Shown: piece after piece, positions 25,746 to 34,044 of the stretch
Position numbering within the stretch: position 1 is the stretch's first letter
Layout: every line of letters starts with the position of its first letter
Assembly: GCF_900112315.1 (NCBI RefSeq)
Contig: NZ_FOLL01000009.1
Coordinates: 105,511 to 169,510, forward strand
DNA: 64,000 nucleotides
Reading direction: 5' to 3'
Source: Parapedobacter composti
Lineage (GTDB): Bacteria; Bacteroidota; Bacteroidia; Sphingobacteriales; Sphingobacteriaceae
The notes under the pieces: model-generated
Seen by the model: the letters and a program-made list of their open reading frames with translations, nothing else
Database searches by the model: none
Told to the model about the DNA's origin: nothing
Translations under genes and position numbers: made by a program

Positions 25746-26399
25746 ATGGCTATGAAGCATTCCCGCATACTTGTCGTAGATGACGACCCTGACGTACTGA
25801 CGGCGGTACGCTTGTTGCTCAAGCACCGGGTAGGCGAAATCATCACCGAGCGCAATCCAGAACAACTGCCGGCCATCCTGGGCCGGGAACCATTGGACCT
25901 TGTGTTGCTCGATAAATTTGCAGGCACCTACCGCTCGCTCAATAAAATTGAACGCCCCAACCGCAGCACTGTATACGCGGCTGATCTGTTTGAGAACCTT
26001 TACCAACTCATGGAGCCCTCGCTTCTCCAGAAAAACATTGAGCTAGACATTATATTGAAAGACACGCAGTTACAGCTTGAACTCGACGTAAGCCTCATTG
26101 AACAGGTACTTATCAATCTGCTGCTCAATGCCATTGAAGCGGTCAAGGAAGTTCCCGCGCCCTATATCCGGCTGTCGGCGTCCATTGACGGTGGGCGACC
26201 AAAAATTCAGGTAAGCGACAACGGGAAAGGCATTCCCGCAGATTTACTGGAAAGCATTTTCATACCCTTTTTTACAACCCGTAAAACGGGAAGTGGCGTC
26301 GGATTAACGCTCAGTAAGCAAATTATGCTGTTGCATGGCGGCAACATCCTGGTCCATAGTGAAGAGGGGAAAGGCAGCACATTTACGTTACAATTTTAA
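25746..26399 (+). pseudogene. Response-regulator/histidine-kinase deletion chimera
   Basis: This 217-residue frame joins two unrelated halves. Residues 1-56 (RILVVDDDPDVLTAVRLLLK...LDLVLLD) are the first part of an NtrC-type receiver, up to and including the Asp where phosphorylation normally occurs. From KFAGTYRSLNKIERPN onward it is the C-terminal part of an NtrB-like kinase: the N-box EQVLINLLLNAIEAV, VSDNGKGIP and FFTTRKTGSGVGLTLSKQI. The rest of the receiver, any AAA+/HTH output domain, the kinase membrane region and the HisKA helix are missing. The simplest origin is an in-frame deletion across an adjacent regulator-kinase gene pair. The ATPase motifs are intact, so a folded remnant is possible. 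It is listed as a pseudogene because neither parent function can survive. Confidence 0.8.
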
Positions 26400-26406
26400 T
26401 CACCAT

Positions 26407-26850
26407 ATGAAGATACTCATGGTTTGCTTAGGAAACATCTGCCGCTCGCCATTGGCGCACGGTGTGATGCAGCATCTGGTAGAACAACAAGGCTTGGGTT
26501 GGCATATCGATTCAGCGGGTACGGGCGGCTGGCATGTCGGCGCCCCGCCCGACCACCGGGCCATTGCCGTGGCCAGGCGGCACGGAATCGATATCAGCGG
26601 CCAACGTGCTCAACAGCTACAACCACATCACCTGAACAGCTTTGATCACATCTTCGCCATGGATCGCTCCAACCTCCGCAATTTGCTGGCCATGGCCGAT
26701 ACTCCGGCCCAACGGGCACGGATACGGTTGTTCCTGGATGATCGCGAAGTGCCGGACCCCTACTATGAGGACGACTTGTTTGAATCCGTATTCCAGATGG
26801 TGGAAGCCCGGTGTCAGGAGTGGATTGAACTGCTGAAACGCACCAAATAA
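26407..26850 (+). CDS. Low-molecular-weight protein-tyrosine phosphatase
   Basis: I start at 26407 (MKILMVCLGNICRSPLAHGV), which begins 7 bp past the chimera stop. The P-loop CLGNICRSP is the catalytic CX5R(S) motif, and the general acid is in DDREVPDPYYEDDLF. At 147 residues it is the standard length. Such enzymes remove phosphate from tyrosine on proteins. The Wzc-like kinase of this window is a conceivable partner, but it lies 31 kb away and has its own CpsB-type phosphatase. Confidence 0.93.
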   Translation: MKILMVCLGNICRSPLAHGVMQHLVEQQGLGWHIDSAGTGGWHVGAPPDHRAIAVARRHGIDISGQRAQQLQPHHLNSFDHIFAMDRSNLRNLLAMADTPAQRARIRLFLDDREVPDPYYEDDLFESVFQMVEARCQEWIELLKRTK

Positions 26851-26878
26851 AAAAAGCGCCACCGAAGCGACGCCTTTT
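26850..26878 (+). terminator. Weak terminator candidate after the phosphatase
   Basis: A short imperfect hairpin (AAAAGCG ... CGCCTTTT with one unpaired base) directly follows the stop codon and ends in TTTT. Confidence 0.4.
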
Positions 26879-26880
26879 CC

Positions 26881-27194
26881 AGATACTAAAACAAACAGTT
26901 CATACTATATTAAGTAATTTACCGTCCTTATTTAAGGCCCCTTAGTAAGAGGCAGGTGACTATCCTAATAACAACATCGTGCCAATATACCGCTACAACG
27001 GCGGCGACGGACCTATCCCATCGCATCAATCCATTTATTGTGCTGAAAATCAAGATCATTACTGATTTCTATTCCATGATTGAACAGCAAGACTTACGTC
27101 AGGTTTTCAAACGCCGAATCGTATGCCGCTCCCCATAGTGTAGAAACACTTCCCCATTATGTATGCCCGCTGTCACAGCAACTCACGTTCTGAG
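26881..27194. other. Intergenic region with no recognised gene
   Basis: About 310 bp of mixed composition contain only short open frames, the longest about 60 codons. I see no domain-like text, tRNA or promoter worth calling before the repeat array begins. Confidence 0.5.
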
Positions 27195-27474
27195 TTCCTC
27201 GCACGGGTGAAACACGGCCTAAAAGACGGCAGCGAAGCGCCCCCGGTTCAACGACCCGCCGTTCCTCGCACGGGTGAAACACGGCCTAGGAGACGGCAGC
27301 GAAGCGCCCCCGATTCAACGACCCGCCGTTCCTCGCACGGGTGAAACACGGCCTAGGAGACGGTAGCGAAGCGCCCCCGGTTCAACGCCCCACCGTTCCT
27401 CGCACGGGTGAAACACGGCCTAGGAGACGGTAGCGAAGCGCCCCGGATCCAGCCGTGTTTCACCCGTGCGAGGA
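27195..27474. repeat. Four 67-bp tandem units closed by an inverted copy
   Basis: Units begin at 27195, 27262, 27329 and 27396, an exact 67-bp period. Each starts TTCCTCGCACGGGTGAAACA and contains GAGACGGnAGCGAAGCG (the first unit has AAAAGACGG). The fourth unit is cut short and followed at 27452-27474 by an exact 23-nt reverse complement of the unit start, so 27397-27474 can fold into a 23-bp hairpin with a loop of about 32 nt. No cas genes or integrase lie nearby, and the units have no unique spacers. Confidence 0.95.
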
Positions 27475-27497
27475 CTCCCCATCCATCAAAAAATCCG

Positions 27498-27505
27498 TAT
27501 CTTTG
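27498..27505 (+). promoter_or_regulatory. -7 element before the 115-residue conserved protein
   Basis: TATCTTTG lies 6 bp upstream of the ATG at 27511, immediately after the repeat hairpin. The spacing implies a very short leader or leaderless transcript. A -33 element would fall inside the inverted-repeat arm and I see no good match there. Confidence 0.4.
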
Positions 27506-27510
27506 CAGTG

Positions 27511-27855
27511 ATGAATGCATCCCTAATCAATAAGAAATGGGCAGCGCTGCAGGCAGACACCGCCGCACGGTTTGAGATGGAACGCCCAGACATTAAAGTG
27601 ATGCTTTTTTTGATCGGCGTACAAGAACTGGGCAAAGGCCCCATGAAATTCAGCAAGCGGCAAAAAGAAGAGCTGATGCATATCGCCACCTGCCGGCTGT
27701 TCAGCGCCATGGGCTTTTATGAACTCGAAGGGCTCGACCAAGACGGCTGGCCGCATTGGCGCCGCGTTAAGCCCATACCCAATTACACGCTACTGGAGCA
27801 GGAACTCATTATTAAATCACTTATCATCGATTATTTCGAAGCGCATGCAAGCTAA
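27511..27855 (+). CDS. Conserved hypothetical protein
   Basis: I take the ATG at 27511 (MNASLINKKWAALQADTAARFE), since the upstream in-frame ATG lies in the repeat hairpin. The product has about 114 residues and is soluble, with no signal. It contains the conserved-looking stretch IKVMLFLIGVQELGKG, then FSKRQKEELMHIATCRLFSAMGFYEL and HWRRVKPIPNY. I recognise this as a Bacteroidota-type hypothetical protein but know no function. Its last 11 bp overlap the start of the peptidyl-prolyl isomerase gene, so the two are coupled. Confidence 0.75.
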   Translation: MNASLINKKWAALQADTAARFEMERPDIKVMLFLIGVQELGKGPMKFSKRQKEELMHIATCRLFSAMGFYELEGLDQDGWPHWRRVKPIPNYTLLEQELIIKSLIIDYFEAHAS

Positions 27856-28606
27856 CTTTTTGAAGAAATCCATCGTATTGGCCATCCTCTCCCTGTGCTG
27901 TGCCGTACTGCACGCCGCACCGCCGCACAAATACGTCCGCCTCATCACCCCCAAGGGCGAGTGTCTGGTGAAGCTGTATGACGAGACACCCCTGCACCGC
28001 GACAACTTCGCCAAACTGGTCCGCGAAGGGTTTTACGATAATCTCCTATTCCACCGGGTCATCCGCAACTTCATGATTCAAGGAGGCGATCCCAATTCGC
28101 GGTATGCTGCTGAAAAACAGCGGCTGGGCGAAGGGGGGCCGGGCTATACCATTCCCGCCGAATTCCGGGACAGCCTTTTCCACAAGAAAGGGGTCATCGC
28201 CGCCGCACGCGATAACAATCCGGAGAAAGCCTCAAGCGGTTCGCAATTTTACTTGGTGCAGGGACGAACGTTTACCGACCGCGGATTGGACAGCTTGGAA
28301 CAGCTGCGTCTCGGCGGACGCAAAATACCGCCGCATCAACGGGAAGTGTACAGGACACTTGGCGGCACGCCGCACCTGGATCAAAACTATACCGTTTTCG
28401 GGGAAGTGATTTCAGGTATCGATGTCATCGACAGCATCGCATCCGTAGCCACCGATCCATTTGATCGCCCCATCGAAGACCAGCGCATGACCATGGAACT
28501 GCTCACCCGCCGCGAAGCAATCAACCTGGAACGGCAACAGGCAGGCCTCGAACCCCGTACCGGAATCTTTACCAAGTTCATCGATTTGTTTAAACCCAAA
28601 TACTGA
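27845..28606 (+). CDS. Cyclophilin-type peptidyl-prolyl isomerase, periplasmic
   Basis: I start at 27845 (MQANFLKKSIVLAILSLCCAVLHA), which gives a signal peptide. The 253-residue protein has the cyclophilin core: RDNFAKLVREGFYDNLLFHRVIRNFMIQGGDPNS (FHR, QGGDP), then SGSQFYLVQG and, after an insertion, NYTVFGEVISGIDVIDSIA. It should catalyse proline isomerisation of exported proteins. Insertions between QGRTF and YTVFG are common in Bacteroidota members. Confidence 0.92.
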   Translation: MQANFLKKSIVLAILSLCCAVLHAAPPHKYVRLITPKGECLVKLYDETPLHRDNFAKLVREGFYDNLLFHRVIRNFMIQGGDPNSRYAAEKQRLGEGGPGYTIPAEFRDSLFHKKGVIAAARDNNPEKASSGSQFYLVQGRTFTDRGLDSLEQLRLGGRKIPPHQREVYRTLGGTPHLDQNYTVFGEVISGIDVIDSIASVATDPFDRPIEDQRMTMELLTRREAINLERQQAGLEPRTGIFTKFIDLFKPKY

Positions 28607-28625
28607 TATCGGCTCACAACCACCC

Positions 28626-29393
28626 ATGAAGATCATCACGTATAACGTCAATGGCATTCGTGCAGCGATGCGGAAGGGGTGGCTTTCCTGGCTTGAAGCC
28701 ACCGATGCTGATGTAGTCTGTCTGCAGGAAATCAAAGCAACCCCAGATCAGCTGGCAGAGCTGCTGCAAATCGAGCAATTGGGATACGAACATTATTGGT
28801 ACCCTGCAGAAAAGAAAGGATACAGCGGCACAGCCATCCTTACCCGGATTAGCCCTAAGCGCGTCGAATACGGTTGCGGGCATGAAGACTACGATCGGGA
28901 AGGCCGCATCATCCGGGCCGATTTCGACAATTTGTCGGTTATCAGCACCTATTTCCCTTCCGGCACCACAGGCGAGGTGCGCCAAGCCTTCAAATACCGG
29001 TTCCTGGCCGATTTCCAGGAATATAGTGATAAACTCCGGGAAACACTGCCCAACCTCGTGGTGTGCGGCGACTATAACATCTGCCACCGCGCTATTGATA
29101 TCCACAACCCCATTGCCAATGCCAATTCATCGGGATTTCTGCCTGCCGAACGGGAATGGATGGAAAACTTCATCACCACGGGTTACATTGATTCGTTCCG
29201 GCACCTCAATCCCAACCCCCACCACTATACGTGGTGGACATTCCGCGCCAATGCCCGCGCACGCAACCTCGGCTGGCGCATCGATTACAACATGGTTAGC
29301 CGTCCGTTGGCCCCCTATATTGCCCAGGCATCTGTCATGCCTGATGCCATCCATTCCGATCATTGCCCTGTGATGCTGAAACTGGCTCTTTAG
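28626..29393 (+). CDS. xth: Exodeoxyribonuclease III
   Basis: This 255-residue protein has the AP endonuclease/exonuclease III motifs: ITYNVNGIRAAMRKG, LQEIKA carrying the metal-binding Glu, YSGTAILTR, CGDYNICH, the WWTFRANARARNLGWRIDYN block and the terminal SDHCPVML catalytic Asp-His pair. It repairs abasic sites and degrades DNA from 3' ends. Its stop overlaps the stop of the converging AsmA-like gene by 4 bp. Confidence 0.95.
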   Translation: MKIITYNVNGIRAAMRKGWLSWLEATDADVVCLQEIKATPDQLAELLQIEQLGYEHYWYPAEKKGYSGTAILTRISPKRVEYGCGHEDYDREGRIIRADFDNLSVISTYFPSGTTGEVRQAFKYRFLADFQEYSDKLRETLPNLVVCGDYNICHRAIDIHNPIANANSSGFLPAEREWMENFITTGYIDSFRHLNPNPHHYTWWTFRANARARNLGWRIDYNMVSRPLAPYIAQASVMPDAIHSDHCPVMLKLAL

Positions 29394-31159
29394 GGGTTGT
29401 CTTCACGCTTACGGAAAATACGGTTGAAAAAGCGCTGTGTTTTCTCCGATGCTTTCTTTGCCTCTTCAGCCGCATGGAGCAGCCGCCGTTCCCGCTCCGG
29501 GCTCACCCCTGCCGTTTCTTTGATTCCCTGGAGCAGGCTCTGCCATACCATCTTGAAAAACGAAAACGTCGGGTCGCGGCGGTAGTTAATCCGCCCCGTG
29601 TGGTACTTGCCATTGGCATCGGGGTTGCTGTCGTTGATGATGAAGCTATTAGCCAGAAATGATGCCACCCGCATAGACGATTTTTTATCCACGTCTTCCG
29701 GCTGCAGCAGCCTAAGCCGCATGTTGCTGTAATCAAAGCGCAGCCGCCCCTGCGCCCGGCGGTCGTCGGCCTTGATGTCAAAGCTAAGGCCCTTGATATT
29801 GGCGCTGCCCACCTCGGCGTGCAGTAGCGGCGTGATGATGCGGTTCAGCGGCCGGCCATCCATGGGGCCAAGCGTCCCTTTATAGGTAAACGCTCCCTGC
29901 TTATCCAGCATGTCAAAAGCAAACACCACATGCAGTTTGCCGGTGTTCATCACATACGTTGTCAGATCGGCCACCAGTTCGCCGTTTTTCCGCAAGACCG
30001 CCGGTTCGTTGGTAACATTCCGGAATACACCGTGCGAGCGGTCAAAGGTTATCCGTCCTTCCCGTTTGTATTTCCGGCTCACCTCAGCGTAGCTGATTGC
30101 TACGTCGTTCAGCACCACCGAGTCTATCGTAACCGGTTGCTTCAGTTGCAGGAGCAATTGATGGGGTGATTTACCGATTTTGTTTGTTCTTCGTTTGGGA
30201 TACCGCAGGTCGTTCGATATTGCTACCGTACCGCTATCGATATGGAGGCTGCCCGCGTGGAGCTTCTGGCTGTCTACCAGCCGATGCAGGTCGATATCTT
30301 CCAGACGTATGCTCGGAAAGGCGATGACTGCCATATCTGCAGCCACCTTTTTGCGCTTATAGAATTCCGCTTTGCTCATGCGGGGCGCATACCGGAATCC
30401 GGTAAGGGTCACCTGCTTGTATAACGTGGCCACCTGCAGGCGATCGAAGCTCACGTAATAAAAACTATCGGGCGTTTCATACCGGAGCCCCGGCATATCC
30501 ACATCAATGGCGCGCGTATGGAAAAACCGGCTGGTATCGAACTGAGAAACCGAATCTATCAACAGGTCACGCACGTTGATGTTCAGATCCTTCAATTCCG
30601 TATTCCGTGTGGCCGAATCGGTCCGCTTGGTGAATTTAAACTGGATGCCCGCTACATTCATGTTCTTTACGCTGATTTCCCGCAGCAGATGGGCGATGCG
30701 TTGGTAGAGCGTACGATCATCGTGCTTCACCGTTGCGGTATCGTTATACGCGTGTGGGGTGTTCACGATGTGGATGGCCGGTGTGTCTACGATGATGTCA
30801 TCAATGGTCAACCTGCGCTCACGGACGATGCGCCGGGGGTAAAACCCTTTAATTGCCAAGTTCGCGATATGGATGGCGTAGGTATTATCGGGAGCACGTT
30901 GTTGCTGTTCGCGCCGCGCATAAACCTGGGTGTCGGGAATAAGCCGTAGCTGCGCAATGGATGCATTGCCCGTTACCAAATTGAAATTCAGATCGTCATA
31001 TTCGATGTGATAGAGGCTATCCGTAGCGTGGATGACGGCTTCTTTAAGTTGCGCCTCCACAATTGGCTTCCAGTGCTTGCTCAGGTACCAGGCCCCGGCG
31101 GCTAATATCATCAGGATACCGATGACAGCCGCTATAATCCATTTCCAGACAGGCTTCAT
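29390..31159 (-). CDS. AsmA-like inner-membrane-anchored protein, copy 1
   Basis: This 589-residue protein has one N-terminal membrane helix (MKPVWKWIIAAVIGILMILAAGAWYL). A long periplasmic beta-rich region follows, starting with a conserved YDDLNFNLVTGNASIAQLRLIPDT and including LGPMDGRPLNRIITPLLHAEV. The C-terminus, DANGKYHTGRINY...TFSFFKMVWQSLLQGIKETAG, ends in a basic amphipathic tail. AsmA/TamB-like proteins form bridges moving lipids to the outer membrane, and that role here is inference from architecture. It is a clear paralogue of the gene at 50132-51751. It converges on exonuclease III and is divergent from the VWA gene. Confidence 0.7.
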   Translation of the reverse strand: MKPVWKWIIAAVIGILMILAAGAWYLSKHWKPIVEAQLKEAVIHATDSLYHIEYDDLNFNLVTGNASIAQLRLIPDTQVYARREQQQRAPDNTYAIHIANLAIKGFYPRRIVRERRLTIDDIIVDTPAIHIVNTPHAYNDTATVKHDDRTLYQRIAHLLREISVKNMNVAGIQFKFTKRTDSATRNTELKDLNINVRDLLIDSVSQFDTSRFFHTRAIDVDMPGLRYETPDSFYYVSFDRLQVATLYKQVTLTGFRYAPRMSKAEFYKRKKVAADMAVIAFPSIRLEDIDLHRLVDSQKLHAGSLHIDSGTVAISNDLRYPKRRTNKIGKSPHQLLLQLKQPVTIDSVVLNDVAISYAEVSRKYKREGRITFDRSHGVFRNVTNEPAVLRKNGELVADLTTYVMNTGKLHVVFAFDMLDKQGAFTYKGTLGPMDGRPLNRIITPLLHAEVGSANIKGLSFDIKADDRRAQGRLRFDYSNMRLRLLQPEDVDKKSSMRVASFLANSFIINDSNPDANGKYHTGRINYRRDPTFSFFKMVWQSLLQGIKETAGVSPERERRLLHAAEEAKKASEKTQRFFNRIFRKREDNP

Positions 31160-31297
31160 AACCGGTGAAACTACTTTTTGTAAAGATACAAATTACACCC
31201 ACTTAACAGGCAACAAACGATAAAGTTGAACGTATGTAAAAAAACAAAAACGGGTTAACAGGGTCGTTATAAAAAGCATTACCTTCGTTTTACGATT

Positions 31298-32395
31298 ATG
31301 CGTGGCTATCATTTTTCACCATATATCCCCCAAGCGCTACCCAAAGGAGGCTTTGATGAGTTGCTGAAGCTGTTCATGCAATTGCTGCAATACACCGCGG
31401 GCGATGCCATGGAGGCGCTGGCCTGGCTCAATGAGCTGGACAAGCAGTATAATCTGACGTCAGACGATTATGGCATCGGCGACTTTATCCAGGATTTAAA
31501 AGACAAGGGTTATCTGACCGATGATGCCGGTCCGGGCTCGTTCAAGATTACCGCCAAAAGCGAGCAATCCATCCGGCAATCGGCCCTGGAGGAGATTTTC
31601 GGCAAACTGCGCAAAAGCGGCCGCGGAAACCATAACAGCAACATCTCCGGTTTGGGTGAGGAGAAAAATGCCGACCGTCGTGAATATCAGTATGGCGACA
31701 GCCTTGATCAGATAGATATGACCGCTTCCCTGCACAATGCGCAGGTGAACCATGGCATCGGCAACTTCGTGCTTACGGAGCGCGACTTGGAAGTGGAGGA
31801 GCGCGACTACAAGACGCTGACGTCAACCGTGCTCATGATAGATATTTCCCATAGCATGATTCTCTACGGAGAAGACCGCATCACGCCGGCCAAGAAAGTG
31901 GCCATGGCACTGGCCGAACTCATCCGCACGCGTTATCCGAAAGATACGCTTGACATCGTGGTATTTGGCAACGATGCATGGCCCATCACATTGAAAGACC
32001 TACCCTACCTTCAGGTGGGGCCTTACCACACCAATACGTTGGCCGGACTGGAGCTGGCTACCGACCTGCTCCGTCGGCGGAAAACGCATAATAAGCAGAT
32101 TTTCATGATTACCGACGGCAAACCAACCTGCCTGAAGGAAAACGGGCGCTATTATAAAAACAGTGTGGGCCTGGACCGCAAGGTGGTCAACAAAACCTTG
32201 AACATGGCTGCCCAGTGCAAACGCCTTAACATTCCGATCACCACGTTCATGATTGCCCGTGATCCGTACCTGCAGCAATTTGTCCGCCAATTCACCGAAA
32301 CCAATGGCGGCAAGGCATTCTACAGTTCGCTGCAAGGGCTGGGGGAATACATTTTTGAAGATTATATCCGTAACCGGCGGAAAACGGTGAGGTGA
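31298..32395 (+). CDS. VWA-domain protein paired with an AAA+ ATPase
   Basis: This 365-residue soluble protein has an N-terminal helical part (residues about 1-150) and a von Willebrand A domain with a full MIDAS: MIDISHSM (DxSxS), a conserved Thr near PYHTNTLAGL and ITDGKPTC. The pairing of a VWA protein with a MoxR/ChlI-like ATPase is a well-known chaperone-like arrangement used to insert metals or remodel targets. The client here is unknown. The stop codon is followed at once by a heptamer array, and the AAA+ gene begins 114 bp further on. Confidence 0.85.
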   Translation: MRGYHFSPYIPQALPKGGFDELLKLFMQLLQYTAGDAMEALAWLNELDKQYNLTSDDYGIGDFIQDLKDKGYLTDDAGPGSFKITAKSEQSIRQSALEEIFGKLRKSGRGNHNSNISGLGEEKNADRREYQYGDSLDQIDMTASLHNAQVNHGIGNFVLTERDLEVEERDYKTLTSTVLMIDISHSMILYGEDRITPAKKVAMALAELIRTRYPKDTLDIVVFGNDAWPITLKDLPYLQVGPYHTNTLAGLELATDLLRRRKTHNKQIFMITDGKPTCLKENGRYYKNSVGLDRKVVNKTLNMAAQCKRLNIPITTFMIARDPYLQQFVRQFTETNGGKAFYSSLQGLGEYIFEDYIRNRRKTVR

Positions 32396-32460
32396 GTGGG
32401 TGGCCGGTGGTGGGTGGCCGGTGGTGGGTGGCCGGTGGTGGGTGGCCGGTGGTGGGTGGT
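32396..32460. repeat. Heptamer array after the VWA gene (G-rich on plus)
   Basis: Four exact copies of the 14-mer GTGGGTGGCCGGTG (two 7-bp units) plus nine more bases start at the base after the VWA stop codon. It is the most regular array in the window, so it probably expanded recently. Confidence 0.95.
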
Positions 32461-32508
32461 TTTAAATAACGACTTGTAAATACAATTAACATCGCAAAGA
32501 GGAAAACA

Positions 32509-34044
32509 ATGAATACTGATGCAGGATTACCGACCCCCGATCACCGATCACAGACCCCCGATCACCGACCCCCGATCACCCTTGGCGAACTCAAGCAATC
32601 CGGTTATCAATCGAGAAGTGTCAAAGACGAGCTACGGGCCAACCTCATCCGGCAACTACGGGAAAACAAGGCGGGGTTTGAAGGCATTGTGGGCTACGAC
32701 GAAACCGTTATTCCTGAATTGCAGACAGCCATCCTGTCGCGCCATAACGTGCTTTTACTGGGGCTGCGGGGGCAGGCTAAAACGCGTATCGCCCGGCTGA
32801 TGGTGCACCTGCTGGATGAATACGTGCCTTATGTTGCCGGCAGTGAGCTGTTCGATGATCCGCTGAACCCCATCTCGTGGTATGCCCGTCACGAAATCGA
32901 AACCAAGGGCGACGATACACCCATTGCGTGGCTGCATCGCTCCGCCCGGTATACCGAGAAACTGGCTACGCCAGACGTCACCGTGGCTGATCTGGTGGGC
33001 GACGTAGACCCCATTAAGGCCGCCACGTTGAAGCTCACGTACAACGACGAGCGCGTCATCCATTTCGGATTGATTCCGAGGGCCCACCGCGGCATCTTCG
33101 TTATCAATGAGCTGCCCGACCTTCAAGCGCGCATACAGGTTGCCCTTTTCAATATGCTGCAGGAAAAAGACATCCAGATCCGCGGCTTCAAGCTGCGCCT
33201 GCCGCTGGATATCCAGTTTGTCTTCACCGCCAATCCGGAAGATTATACCAACCGCGGGTCCATCGTCACCCCCCTCAAAGACCGCATCGAAAGTCAGATC
33301 CTCACCCACTATCCGAAGAGCATTGATATCTCCCGCAAAATTACCTTCCAGGAAGCGCGCCTTACGCCGGAGCAGCAAACGGCTATTGAGGTTGACGGAC
33401 TACTGAAAGACCTTGTCGAACAAATCGCCTTTGAAGCGCGGCAAAGCGAATTTATCGATCAGAAGTCGGGCGTATCGGCACGGCTTACCATCTCAGCCTA
33501 CGAAAACCTTGTTAGCGCTGCCGAACGGCGGATGCTGACATCGGGGCAGCGGCGCACCGTCGCCCGGTTGTCGGATTTCGCAGGCGTCATCCCGGCCATC
33601 ACGGGAAAAATCGAGCTGGTCTACGAGGGCGAACTCGAAGGTCCGGTGCATGTGGCCCACCGCCTCATCGGCGCTGCCATCAAAACATTGTTCACGCTTT
33701 ACTTCCCCCATCCGGAGAAAGCCAAAAAATCGAAGGCCGAAAATCCATACGGGCCTATTGTCGACTGGTTTACCGCCGGTAACAGCCTGGAGTTGACAGA
33801 CAGCCTATCAGATAGCCAGTATAAAAAGATGCTCATGGACGTACCCGGCCTCCACGCATTGGTCAAGAAGCTGCACCCTAAGCTGGCCCAGAGCCAGCAG
33901 CTGCTGCTCATGGAATTTGTGCTCCATGGCTTGGCTGAGCATTCACAGCTCAACAAAAGCTATATCCATGGCGGCATCGAGTTTGCCGATATGCTGGGCA
34001 GCCTTTTTGATGGCGGGTTCGACGATGAAGACTATCAGGGCTGA
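32509..34044 (+). CDS. MoxR/ChlI-like AAA+ ATPase with repeat-encoded N-terminus
   Basis: This 511-residue ATPase has Walker A in LLGLRGQAKTR, Walker B in RGIFVINELPDLQ, sensor 1 in FVFTANPEDYTNRG and an arginine-rich PLKDRIESQ segment. Helical C-terminal parts include the VSARLTISAYENL region. It resembles magnesium-chelatase subunit I relatives that work with VWA proteins, matching its upstream neighbour. Residues about 5-24 (PTPDHRSQTPDHRPPIT) are the translation of a C-rich heptamer array. The native protein text seems to begin at LGELKQSGYQSRSVKDELR. So the start codon and first residues may have been replaced by repeat insertion. The last 10 bp overlap the converging M14 gene. Confidence 0.88.
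   Translation: MNTDAGLPTPDHRSQTPDHRPPITLGELKQSGYQSRSVKDELRANLIRQLRENKAGFEGIVGYDETVIPELQTAILSRHNVLLLGLRGQAKTRIARLMVHLLDEYVPYVAGSELFDDPLNPISWYARHEIETKGDDTPIAWLHRSARYTEKLATPDVTVADLVGDVDPIKAATLKLTYNDERVIHFGLIPRAHRGIFVINELPDLQARIQVALFNMLQEKDIQIRGFKLRLPLDIQFVFTANPEDYTNRGSIVTPLKDRIESQILTHYPKSIDISRKITFQEARLTPEQQTAIEVDGLLKDLVEQIAFEARQSEFIDQKSGVSARLTISAYENLVSAAERRMLTSGQRRTVARLSDFAGVIPAITGKIELVYEGELEGPVHVAHRLIGAAIKTLFTLYFPHPEKAKKSKAENPYGPIVDWFTAGNSLELTDSLSDSQYKKMLMDVPGLHALVKKLHPKLAQSQQLLLMEFVLHGLAEHSQLNKSYIHGGIEFADMLGSLFDGGFDDEDYQG
32529..32580. repeat. Heptamer array in the 5' end of the AAA+ gene (C-rich on plus)
   Basis: Seven 7-bp units (ACCGACC, CCCGATC, ACCGATC, ACAGACC...) plus 3 bp are read in frame. 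The orientation is opposite to the array at 32396-32460, so the two form an imperfect inverted pair around 68 bp that hold the start codon. Confidence 0.95.

Noticed and set aside
27195..27474. Possible CRISPR array or integron attC cluster
   Set aside because: The whole 67-bp unit repeats without unique spacers and there are no cas or integrase genes; direct units plus one inverted arm do not fit either system.
32396..32460. G-quadruplex-forming promoter element
   Set aside because: G-runs are mostly of two or three with uneven spacing; a quadruplex is possible but not supported over a simple tandem repeat.
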